From contig NW_008708227.1 of the NCBI RefSeq assembly GCF_000327385.1, positions 22,399-86,398 of the forward strand: DNA of 64,000 nt, read 5' to 3'. This stretch comes from Lottia gigantea (taxonomy: Eukaryota > Mollusca > Gastropoda > Lottiidae). The notes beneath the pieces are model-generated. The model had not been told where the DNA came from and searched no databases. It saw only the letters and a program-made list of their open reading frames with translations. The position numbers and the translations under genes are program-made. Positions 10,681 to 24,100 of the stretch are shown in pieces (position 1 is the first letter of the stretch; each line of letters starts with the position of its first letter).

Positions 10681-12540
10681 TGGTGTGTGATTTACATGAT
10701 ACAAGTTATGGTTGACAAACTGTAAATAGCCTATCTAAAACTTATAACGCAGCAATTTAAAAGACATATGTTGCCAAATCAATAACACATACAAGCACAC
10801 CTATATAATTTATTCATAGCATTAATACACAAATATATTTATTAGATAAGAACTAGAATAGCTCAATGATAAACCGGGTACAAAATGTAATGTAAATGAT
10901 ATTATAACAATAGATATATAATTAAAATATTTTATGATGATGTCTACTCTCTGAAAAAGACTTGACAAAAGTAGCTGTAAAAAATTTATAGTGTCAACAT
11001 GTATATATACAGCATAGCTTATTGTTACTTTGTACAAGGCTTAAAGAACTGTTGCATCCTCGTTGTTATCATGTTAAAGTCTAAGCTTATGGTGCCAATA
11101 TATGTGTCATTTTTGTAGGTCAATTCGATTGGACAGATATCTTGTGCATTTGTGAGCCAGAGGTTTAGGCTAATTGGTACATTTCTGAGAAAGTTTGTCT
11201 AAACTGATTAGACTAATCATCTAAATATCCTAATAGTCCCAGGAAGTGGTTGGGATATTAGACTAAAAAAAAAATGACTTTCTTTTGTTGTCAGCGGAGG
11301 CAGTCATATTTCCTAATATCAAATTTGGCATTTATTTGTAGACCACTGCTAATCAAATCAAAATTACACCAAAATTGACTATCTTGTTATTTGGTGTTTC
11401 TTATTAATCTGAGTAGGGTAGCCTGAATTTAAACAATAAACCACTCTCTGAGTAGGCTTACATTGGATTTGACAAACTCTTTCTTCCCCAATGATACAAT
11501 TAAACCACTTGTTTATTCTGTGATGTCATGCCTGGATTTCTCATAAAACCAGTAAAGAGATTGATCTTCCTTTGAAGAATATAAGCTAAAATCCAGTAGC
11601 TACAATAATTTTGCAAATGATTTATATTCATCACATGATATAATTTTTTGTCATCCGATATGATGGGATGCATGTCGTTGGAAAATGCTAGCATATTTTC
11701 ATAAAGAAAGTTAAAATTTTACAGGTAGGTTGACTGGATAAATGACTGAAGATGACTGATCATTAGACCTTCACACGCTGATCACGATCGAAACCCACAG
11801 CAACCATTTGCTCAATGTAACCAAGCAAATGACGACTGTAGTATAATATAGATTGGATGTGGATTGGAGATAAATCAAGATCTTCATTTTCAATTTCCAT
11901 GTTTCAGAGAATCTCCTAAAAATTGTGCACAATGTTTCTGACCTTGTACAATTAAGGCTATTGTCAAAAATATCTTGCAAAGTCAGAAGCATGGTAAGTC
12001 AGACAGTTTCGGACTAACTAAATGTTATATAATTATGAGACTGACAGATTTCCTGATTTGTTGCACTAATTAATTAATTTAAAGACAAGGCCTACATAAA
12101 TAAGATGCCACTTTAGTGAAAATATTGGCACATTGCTTCGATACAACCAAATAAGTATATAGGGCAGTTGCAGCATTCTGATGATTATAAAGTGATATAT
12201 AGGCCTATATAATACATAAATATACACCAATTGACCAATACTGGCAATAGTCTATAACTTGTATTAGCTTGTAAGTTGTAGTTACACTCAGTTTCATTTG
12301 TAAAGTATTCTTGTTCATTCTCCATATTCTATTCTTACAAAGATGTTTAATAGGAAGTCTATAGCCTAATGAAAATAAAAGATTATACTGACCTTATTCT
12401 GTTCAGAAGGTAAATATTTATCAAAATTTTATCATTTTCTCTGTGACTACTGAAGGGAAATAACTCTGAATTGTGAGCTATTTTTATCTTTATTAGATTA
12501 TCCAGAAGCAAATATAACCGACACAATAATCATTATTGGT
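10681..12540. other. Upstream region of the kelch-like gene, no supported gene
   Basis: This AT-rich region should hold the first leader exon and promoter of the kelch-like gene. Only short featureless frames occur. No strong repeat was seen apart from the array that starts near 12550. Confidence 0.35.
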
Positions 12541-12554
12541 GATGGAAAACATAC

Positions 12555-13630
12555 TTAAAGCACTGTTATTGAACAGTATCAATGTCGTATATAGGCCTAC
12601 TGTAAAGTACCAGAACACTGTTATTGTACAGCCCAGTACCAGAACACTGTTATTGTACAGTATATAAAAAAATTGTTATTTTATACTATAATTTATAAAG
12701 TAACAACCCTTCTGTTATTGTATTAGAACTCTGTTATTGAAGAGTTTCAGAACTCCGTTATCTGAATAACGTTTATCAGAACGTTATTGTACAGAATAGG
12801 AACTCCCTAGCCTACACATAAATAAGGATCCGAACCATCAGAGCAATGTTATTGTAGGCTACATTGCACGATATCCTAAACTCTGTTATTTTACAGCAAT
12901 CTGTTATAGTATAGTATCAGGACACTGTAACAAGTAATTTATATTATCTGAACACTGTTATTGTATAGTGAAAGAACACTGTTAGTGTACGGTATCAAAG
13001 TCTGGTATTTACAGTCACTATCAGAACACTGTTATAGTATCAAAAGTCTGCTATTGTATAGCAACAGAACAGCGTTATTGAACAGTATTAGAATATTGAA
13101 TATTGAACTTGAGCAGTATATTATCAGAACTCTGTTATTGTATATTATCAGAATAATGTTATTGTATAATATGAGAATGTTATTGTATAATATCAGAATA
13201 ATGTTATTGTATGGTATTAGGACACTGTTATTGTACAGTATCACAACTCTGTTATTGTATAGTATCAGAAAACTGTTATGGTATAGTAGAAGAACACTGT
13301 TTTTTTTTTTTTGTTTTTTTTTTATAGAAGACTGTTATTGTACCGTATCAGAGCACTATTACCAGGAGACTATTCTTGTATAATATCAAGACACTTAGCA
13401 CCAGGACACTGTTGTTGCATAGTATCAAAACTATGCTATTGTATAGCACCAGAACACTGTCGTCGTATAGTTCCAGAACAGTGTTATTGTATAGTATCAG
13501 AACACCCTTATAATAAAGAATTAGTATTATCACTACGTTATTGTTCTCTCTATTTTCAAAACGCAATTTAGAGTATCAGACAGTGTTAGTGTACAGTATT
13601 AGAACTCTGTTATAGTATAGCATCATAGAT
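12555..13630. repeat. Degenerate 24-bp minisatellite
   Basis: The core unit reads ACTGTTATTGTATAGTATCA plus GAAC, period about 24, with many indels and a T-rich interruption near 13302-13325. Because the unit is a multiple of three, long frames appear on both strands (12961-13383 on plus, 13032-13244 and 13348-13566 on minus); these are repeat artefacts. The array is older or faster-decaying than the 34-bp and 31-bp arrays, judging by the divergence between copies. Confidence 0.85.
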
Positions 13631-15153
13631 ACAGAGTAGGCCTATTTTTATTTAGTCTAAGGTCTAGCAGATTTACATAATACATGCTAAATGTCAGGCC
13701 TGGGATGATTTCCGTGCTCTCAAATGATTTATATCAATCAAAGTCTCCCGAAAATAAGATTGCTCGTTTCGATGATGACTGCATTTTTTCATGAAAGATA
13801 GTTTAGTGGTTATTTTGTAAGGGTACATTCTGTCCATTAACTTACTCTCAAATTACTTCGATTATTGTAAGGTCTCTTGGTAAAACTTACTTGAGCAGAT
13901 CTTACTGCTCCTTGCACATGGAAATTGAAAATATCCAAATTGGTATGGAATTGATCAGTAAACATCAATGGAGAAGGCGTATGTCAAAATTGAATTAATC
14001 CATGCTCATGCTATTTAAAAAGATTCACAAATACAGTCATTCTAGGGGACAATATAGAAGTTAAAACACGCTTTTACAAATTCAAAAAATATATTATTTG
14101 ATATCATTTACAAATCACAGAAAGTGGGAAAGATCAACAGAACATAATGGAATAATAGAAAATTATCCTGCAATTGATGTACAGTATCTCTGTATTCACA
14201 GCATATTCCATCAACTTGTATTATTGGATTAGATTTTTATGTTGAGATTTTTTATTAATTCAAGAGAGATGGCCTCAACGTATCTGCATATCTAACAAGT
14301 AATAATGATCTATCAAGATAAGTATTGTATTTACCGATCTTATCTCATTGACCCATTTATTCATTAAATCCTGTTTTGAGGGTATTTCGTCTAGAATGTC
14401 TTTAGCCCGGAGATTATTTTCAACTTCAATTCAGCTATTGTTTCATGTAATAATAGCGTTTTAACTTACTCACAGGGACTGGAAACCTTTTAAATGTCAT
14501 TGTATAAGATATACTTCTGCATTTTAAAAATAGATCAGTATGCGACTTTTGATCAATCATAAGTTTTGACTCGAATAAGTCTTACTTGATATTCTGACTG
14601 GAATAAAATTCATTAAAGATTCATTATCGATATTGGAATAAGATTCCATCAAGTTCGGAAAAATTTAAGTTGGGTTTCCACTTACGATTTACATTTAGAG
14701 ACATATAAGAATTTTACTGTATCGAATACAAGAGATCGACCATGATGTTTTTGTATATCATTGAAACTTCTACCTGGATTTAGGTACCCCACAACCATAT
14801 AAAAAATAGCCAGTAGTTAGGTAAAACAGAACTATCCTATGCGATTCTTTTGCTACTGTTTTCTGCTTGAATGATAAACAGGATGTTGCCATAGACAAAT
14901 CTTAAAAGGAAAAATCAGCAAAATAACACAATCAAATTTCATCCTAATTACCTGCGAGGAAACGCCATAAAAAGGTTATTCCACCTGTAATTTGTATCTA
15001 TCGTTTTGAGCATGATTTTGTATTTGCCAGCACCTTGGAATTTCACATCAATAAAGACATGGAAATATTACTTCTATTACAATAAAGTTGTTATCTGTTT
15101 TGATTTAATTATCTTATTTCGCTCTGAAATGTCACAGTAGAGGAATTAAAATG
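13631..15153. other. Intergenic, downstream of the 130-residue membrane protein gene
   Basis: This is AT-rich sequence with no supported coding frame. Its right end should contain the 3' untranslated region of the minus-strand gene that stops at 15154. Confidence 0.35.
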
Positions 15154-18100
15154 TTATGACTTGCCAGCATCTTTTCCGTTAGAGAGTTCCTTTAATTTTT
15201 TACGATGTTTCAATTCAATTTCTTGTTCTTCTTCGTGAGGTAATAATATATAGTCCGTCAACACCGGATGTCCCTTCCGCCACCACTGAATAAACGATCC
15301 GAGTATTAAAATTGACATTGCTATGGCAACAAGGATCAAAGCTGTTTCCAGACTCTTCCGTTCGACATGGGTAATGAAAGACTGTTTGATTCCTGGAAAG
15401 AGAAAGAAAATTACACATCACAATCATTATTGTTTATAAGAGCACACAGTAGGTTTTATAAGGAACGTAGCCTATCCACTTTTTGTTGTATGGAAATGAA
15501 ATAAGTTTTCTGCACCTTTTATTGTATAGAAATTGGTACTCTAAAATATGTTATTTCTTACAAAAATGGTGAAAAGGTTTATGTGACATCATGGTTGTTT
15601 ATACCATTCCACTTGAACAATACGTAATAAGTCTTAGATTTAGATGTTCTTTATTGAGCTTGATGGTAAGGGGTTCATTTACGAATACCTTTTAAAACCC
15701 AGTTTTAACCATTCAGTGATGTCGCATTGACTGCCATGGAAGTCGTTCCGTTGGAACAATAAATTGAGGCTTTTAGACACTGGAATGATAACAGATTGAG
15801 AATGACGGGTTTGAATTTTTCGTACCGGTACAAGACTTTATGAAATTTTATTGATGTTACTATTTTAACTTCATTTTTACCTCCCTTGAAAAAAAAAAAA
15901 TAATAATCTGATTATATGCCTCGTTTGACAATGACATTTTTCAAATGTAATTCAAGATAATCTGTCAAACTACAGTTTAAATGGGCCCTACAGCAAATAA
16001 TTTGCTTTTTAACTTAAAAATTGTGTTTTACTTATTATAAAGTAATAAAGTTCTGATGACAAGGAACTTGAGCATATCATTGTAGCTTTCCCAGTATATG
16101 AAATCAATTTCCTCTTGCCAACAACGACCATAATCTTTCAGACTATATAACTAATGAACATAAATACGGTCCATTATAGACATTGTTTAAAAACCAATAA
16201 TTGACTATTTATATAAAGATGAGTTGAAAGCCATTCAATGTTCAGACTGTAAGCGGTGAACGATTCCAATTATTCTGTAAGTTAGTTCTATAGTTCATTT
16301 CAAACGAGGAAACTTTGTAGCGTTAAATTCGACATCCATATCTTAATCCTTCTATTTTCACATGAACTTAAGAACACAAACGAGACAAAAAATTGTTGCT
16401 TAATTATCAAAAAGGTACTTCAGAACAAAAGCGTCATGAATAATAACTGGGAATCAATAATGTATGCAAAACACACAACTAAAATTTACACCAGACTTTG
16501 TTTTTGAAGACAAAAGAAATTCAAAAAACTTGTTTATAATGTAGGCTATAAGTTTGCGTAGACGCACTGATAATGGACCCGGGTTATAAACATTACAAAT
16601 TGAGCTGTGATATAGTCAATATTATAAATAACGTAATTAAAATACATTAAATTTATATAAAATTATCTTTTGTTTTAGTTTTTAGTTTTACTGAAATCGA
16701 CCTTCAGCAGTTAAAAACCTTTAAATAGTCCTTAATGTCACACAGAACAAAGCAAGCACATTGAATAGGTCAACATACATACGTGAACGATTATCGTTAT
16801 ACATTGTATTTAGGATTATAGGACAACATGTGTACAGAATAAAGGAATAAAGCAAAACACGTAAAAGAATTAATTGTTTAAAAAAGACTATTATTTTGTG
16901 ATGATCGCATCAGGTAAAAGTACACCCAATGGTAAATAGTTGTATTAATATGACTATATGACGTTTCAAGATGTGAAATGTGTCATAGTTTGTATAGTAT
17001 TAATTCACCGACCAGTGATAGCATTCATATAGTTAACAGTAAATCTATAATAAAAATAGTTTTACCAGAACAACAACATTAAAAATTAACATACCAGTGG
17101 TTTTTATTTCTAGTTTCATGCTGGATACTTATCAAGATCTTTCTCAAGGGTTACTTTTATTGATTTGATTCCATTAAATTCTTTAAAATTGTATCATTTT
17201 GTACTTTATATGCGTATACACTCACAGAGTTCTTAATTCAAATAACACTACTTAAATCAATTCGAACAGTAGGGAAATTCTGTCTGAAGACCATCTGGTG
17301 CAGTTTGAGATACACGTGATATACAGAATTAATTATTTCCATAAATTTATTGATTTAATATCAAACCAATTACCTGTTTCACGTGTCAAATTATCATAAA
17401 ATAGTATTATTAAGCTTTTATACTGTTTTAAAGGTATAATTATTCTTATTCTATTTCCGATACAAATAATGATTGTATATTAAAAAACTAAAAACTAAAG
17501 TTATGCACATTAAGTAACATTCTATTAAGTGGCTGGTACCTGGTAATATACGACATACTCCAGAACTCCCTGACATCTGATCAAAACCTTCCTCACACCT
17601 GATCTACTGTCGAACTCTGCCATCTCTAATACCTGATCTACTGTAGAACTCTGACATCTCTGATACCTGATCTACTGTAGAACTATCCCTTCCCTGATAC
17701 CTCTATCTACTGTAGAACTCTCCCATCTCTGATACCTCTATCTACTGAAGAACTCTCCCATCTCTGATACCTGATCTACTGTAGAACTCCCCCATCTCTA
17801 ATACCTGATCTACTGTAGAACTCCCCCATCTCTGATACCTGATCTACTGTAGAACTATCCCTTCCCTGATACCTCTATCTACTGTAGAACTCTCCCTTCC
17901 CTGATACCTCTATCTACTGTAGAATCTCCCATTTCTTATACCTGATCTACTGTAGAACTATCCCTTCCCTGATACCTCTATCTACTGCAGAACTCTCCCA
18001 TTTCTTATACCTGATCTACTGTAGAACTCTGCCATCTCTGATACCTGATCTACTGTAGAACTCTGCCATCTCTAATACCTGATCTACTGTAGAACTCCCC

Positions 18101-21100
18101 CATCTCTAATACCTGATCTACTGTAGAACTCCCCCATCTCTATTACCTGATCTACTGTAGAACTCTCCCATCTCTGATACCTGATCTACTGTAGAACTAT
18201 CCCTTCCCTGATACCTCTATCTACTGTAGAACTCTCCCATTTCTTATACCTGATCTACTGTAGAACTCTGCCATCTCTGATACCTGATCTACTGTAGAAC
18301 TCTGCCATCTCTAATACCTGATCTACTGTAGAACTCTCCCATCTCTAATACCTGATCTACTGTAGAACTCCCCCATCTCTATTACCTGATCTACTGTAGA
18401 ACTCTCCCATCTCTGATACCTGATCTACTGTAGATCTCTCCCATCTCTAATACCTGATCTACTGTAGAACTATCCCTTCCCTGATACCTCTATCTACTGT
18501 AGAATCTCCCATTTCTTATACCTGATCTACTGTAGATCTCTCCCATCTCCAATACCTGATCTACTGTAGAACTATCCCTTCCCTGATACCTCTATCTACT
18601 GTAGAACTCTCCCATCTCTGATACCTCTATCAGAGGTATCAGAGATGGTACCTGATCTACTGTAGAACTATCCCTTCCCTGATACCTCTATCTACTGTAG
18701 AACTCTCCCATTTCTGATACCTGATCTACTGTAGAACTCTGCCATCTCTGATACCTGATCTACTGTAGAACTCTGTCTGCCATCTCTGATACCTGATCTA
18801 CTGTAGAACTCTCCCTTCTCTGATACCTCTATCTACTGTAGAATCTCCCATTCCCTGATACCTTTATCCACTGTAGATCTCTCCCATCTCCAATACCTGA
18901 TCTACTGTAGAACTATCCCTTCCCTGATACCTCTATCTACTGTAGAACTCTCCCATCTCTGATACCTCTATCTACTGAAGAACTCTCCCATCTCTGATAC
19001 CTGATCTACTGTAGAACTCTCCCTTCCCTGATACCTCTATCTACTGTAGAACTCTCCCATTTCTAAAACCTGATCTACTGTAGAACTCTGCCATCTCTGA
19101 TACCTTATCTACTGTAGAACTCTCCCTTCTCTGATACCTGATCTACTGTAGATCTCTCCCGTCTCTGATACCTGATCTACTGTAGAACCCCCCCCATCTC
19201 TAATACCTGATCTACTGTAGAACTCTCCCTTCCCTGATACCTCTATCTACTGCACTCTCACATCTGTAATACCTGATCTACTGTAGAACTCTCCCATCTC
19301 TAATACTTGATCTACTGCAGAACACTCCTTTCCCTGATACCTCTGTCTACTGTAGAACTCGCCTCCCCTAATACCCGATCTTCTGTAGAACTCTTCCTTT
19401 CCTGATACCTGATCTTAACTAGAACTCTCCCTTCCCTGCTTTAACTGTGTAACTCTCCCTTCCCAATACCTGATCTACTGTAGAACTCTCCCTTCCCTGA
19501 TACCTCTGATCTACTTTATTTCAATTTTCTCTATCAAATGTTTCGATCTATTAGTCTGGTTGTTAAGTGTGATCACCGCGATCATCCGGTTTCCAATTGA
19601 AGTGAAACTTACCTACAAACCATGTTTCTTTAAATGGCACACGAACAAGACTAATCACACCATGTTTCAAATCAATTCACTCAATAATTTATCAGTAAAT
19701 AGCGAGTATATGAATATAGTTTAATTTGTAAGAATGAATGAAGTAGAAGAAAAGAACCCAACGTGTCTATTGATTAATAGTCTTCAAAGCCATGAAAATG
19801 TAATAACCAAGAAAAACATCATAAAGAATGAATGAACATGTCATAAATCTGAACTTGTCGATTTTATTGCTGTCTTAATGGTTACGGTTCAATATTCTTA
19901 AGTCACTCGATCGGTGGATGTCTTGTGATTAGATGATAGATGGTGAAAGATTTCTAATAAGAGGATATCTCAAGCTTACTATTAAGATTTTTGTATATGG
20001 GGAATCTACAATACAGAAGTTTTCAATATTCACGAGTTGATGGCGACGTAACCCCGTGATCACCATGGTTCTAGAGATTGACTGATGATTAGGTTCCAGA
20101 GATTACCTGATTAAATTGTTGACCCTATCTGATATTTAAGCCCCGTAAAAAGGAGTCTATAGTCAATTAAAGCATCTACAGCTGATGATAGGTACAAGCT
20201 ATTCTCCGATAGTTAGATTCAGGAGTTGGGCTTACAACTATTCTGTCGTAGATCAGCATTCAATTAAATGATCACCTGGTACTAAGCATAAGGTAGCGTA
20301 GATCACCATCTAATGGCTGGTTTCAAGAAATCATAAGAATTTTTTTTTCTATTTTCGGGAAATTTTCTGATGATAGGCCAAAAAAGAAATCTATCTGATG
20401 TTTATTCCAAAAACTTGTAGAGGTGGGAGGTAAGACACAAGTCATTCTTTCACCATGCACAATGTTATAAAAAATTGAGAGTGGGGTAGAAACGCCACCG
20501 ATCATATATCAAATACAATAGGTTCGCGAAATAACACAATTAGAAATACAAAATTAGCACTTTCCATGTTTCAAAAAAAAAAAAATTCTAAAGAGCGTAC
20601 AAGATTCATTGATTAAGAAATGGTATTTTCTGTATTTGCTTTCCAATCTGTTTTCTGATTTCCCGAGTGGTGTTTATATTGATTTAGTATTTCGTCTAAT
20701 GTAAATCTTTAGATGTCCCTATCTAAACTTATCTAACATCAATAGTCGGTATTGTGAGGTATTTGTCAAACTGTTACTATCTATTCCCCTCATGATTCCA
20801 GCATTTCGACAAAATGATTAAAGCCATAATTTATCAAGCATCATGAGGATTAAACAACAAGTAGAAAGATATTCGAGTGAGTCACTTGCCGAAGATCATA
20901 TCACGATGCAGATAGTTGTTTCTGATCTCTGTTTTTTAGGACTTAAAATTGTCCTAAAAATAGCAGTCCTACACCCTGGTATATCTAGAAATGTTACTTT
21001 GGAATAAGTTAGTCCACATCCGTTGCGGCTTTCAATATGTTCCTATTACTATACTTATTCCATTGACATTAATGTCCACAGTTCCAGATTGAATCGTCGG

Positions 21101-24100
21101 AACAACTGCAGCAGAACCGTTTGTATCGATCGACAATTCACTAAACAACGTTTTATACAATAAGGTCACTAACTAATAAAAGTTATCTAATGAGGAGATG
21201 GGTATCGATTTTCTGACAGAAACAAAATTCTCAAACTTTCATACTTCATATTCTGGGGTCTTTTAACAACATCTTGGATATTGACATATAAATTATCATG
21301 ACCATACGAAACTACGTATGGTTCTTACATGTAAAATTACAGGGTAGGGTTATTTACACGTAAGAACTATATGTCGTTTCTTTTGATATCATGATGTATA
21401 GTTATGAGAGTCAGGTGTTTCTGAGAACAGGTTTCTGACTAGTAAATACATATAACACATAATGTGTACAAACCTTGGAATTCCGAGATTACTCGGGCAA
21501 TTCTGGACGGTTCTGCATATCTCATAGCGGGGCTTTCGTCAGCTGGACAGTCTCCACATTGTTTGCTCTCAATATTCTGAAAATATATTCATTCAAGTCA
21601 TTATAGTAAATTGTTAAACATCAAAATGTAAAACTACTTTCATAAAGTTATATGTTAAAGAAGATAGAAAAAAAAAGAATTGACAATACGATAACAAGTT
21701 GGCTTTTTGATATGGTGGTGCGGTGTATATTGATCATTAGTATTTATAATTATTTGCATACAGCAGCAGGTACATTGGATGCATTTGTATTTTGTGAGAA
21801 ATACCACCGCAACTAGTTAAACATACATCACAGCTGTATGGAAGTATAGAATATGAGTTCAATGGGAGTAGCTATGTCATTTTGACTCTCGAAAAATCTG
21901 ATAAAAATCAACACGAATGAAAAAGGTATGCAATGTACATGAAACGTTAAATTTATGTAAATTTCATACCCATCATATAAATTTTGTTTTGACCAGATAC
22001 TAATTACTGGTAAAACAAAAGTTTTCTGAGAAACGAAGTAGTAACATTACAGAGATACAATTATTTTCAAAAAGGGGACGGAACCAGCATCAAGCAAACG
22101 GGCTCGAGAAGGTGTGGAACATTATAAATTTCAGAAATTCTTTTGCGTCGACAACAATCAAGTCAAGTCATATTTGTCTTCGTTTTACATATTGTTTTAC
22201 AAAACATAAAATTAAGTGAACATTCAAGATAAGTCATCATATTTTCATTCTTAACGTCCACACACCATCTTCAAACTACATCAATTATTCATTAAAAAAT
22301 CAATTATATCAATTATTAGCATAGAATGACCAATAATCAGTACGGTGCGGCTACCCATCTTTAGAAATGAAAAATAAATGCAAAGAGCCACCTATTTAGA
22401 GTACGGACAATTTGAATTTACCAATAATTTGACTCAAGATAATGTATAGAAAGTTTATGGAAAATATAATATATCGATCAATAGAAGCCATTGACTTCAA
22501 ATAGATTAGCAATATATTGATCTGGATTAACAGCATTATAAGATTATAACATCTAGGCTACATAGGTTGCTGAAGGTAAATGACAGATTTTTAAAAGACT
22601 TTTCTCTGTAAATTATCCATATCGGTTAATATTCAATCCTGACAAGTTTTGTAGGTAAAATAAAGACTGGTAGAATTTTAACCTATCCCTATTGTTGACC
22701 AACTATTGCTATATTATGATGATCATTTGTCATACTTCCCTAGCCATATTTTATTACTTACAAAATCATAACCCAGTAAAAGCTTTGTCATGGTCAACTG
22801 AATAAGATAACGTCAAACTAATGATTTCTGGTGTAATTTATAAATTTTTAACATAGTTTTTACATACCTCACAAACTAAAAGCATTCTGATAGAAAAATA
22901 ACAATCCAAATAATAACAATTATATACTCTGACACAAACACTGACAACTCATCAACTAAATATACATATTATTATCAATATTTTCATAAGTAAGGTTGTC
23001 ATAACACATATCTTAACACCGAAAAGAACTTCGCCAAATGATTATTCTAAGTAGGTTCAAGCTTTTTAAGGTTAAGGGGCTCTATAACGATATATAGTAA
23101 ACAGTCAACAGAGCGAATCAAAACAGGTTCCTACATGTAAATTACAAGTATAAATAAGTTTAAATTCTGTGTTGTGTTATTACACATTGATATGACCTGC
23201 AAAATGTGTCATTAATAATGAATCAATCATCGATAAACATTTTATAGCATCGATAACGTAACCGGAACTTATGTCAAGGCAACAACTTTACAGTTCAATA
23301 AGTTTTTAACGCACATTAATAGTCTACATGTTTGTTTCACTAGGTAATATTAGCTAGCCTTCTTATTATCATTCGGGTAAAAACGAAACAAGAGTTGACA
23401 GTATTAGTTGCCAGGCACCTTTGAGAACTACTGCATTCGACATAAAATGTATACTGTCGTCACTTCTGCTTGGTTTGAAGACGAATTGGTTGTCGTATTT
23501 TCATCTTGAAAAGTTTTGTGTTTATGCATATAAATAGACGAATATATTGTTATGAGTTGCATTGGTACAGTTGTACCTTTTAAATGAAGGCAAATTCAGT
23601 TGGCAAAATATATATATACACTAAATTATATAGAGGGTAGACAAGTAGATAGCACCTTGTACTTGATAAGTTATTTTGAGAGTGTACAATTTACTTTACA
23701 GCATACCCTGGTAATCAATTCTCATAGACCTTGAAATGTCTACATAGCTTACTGTACGCTACCTGAACTCATTTAAATCAAAAGATTTTACCAATTACTG
23801 TCGCCGATGAAAACCCAATCCAAGTGTTTACCAAGAAATTCCCTCGGGGTAATTAAGTCATTAGACATTAATTAATATATTCTACAGACAACTTCATGTC
23901 ACAATGTTTCTTAATCGATCACGACTGGTAGATATTTACATAAAATGACTCAATTAATGTAAATCTTGTGATCAAAATATAAATCATTTTCATAAAACAT
24001 GATATCGCACTCTGAAACATAATGCTACACTTCAAATTGCCTAGTATCAAAATCTATGGGCACTGATAACTTAGTGCTAGTAACAAAACTTTCATTTTTT

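Noticed and set aside
12961-13571. Open frames on both strands
   Set aside because: They arise from the 24-bp repeat, whose period is a multiple of three.
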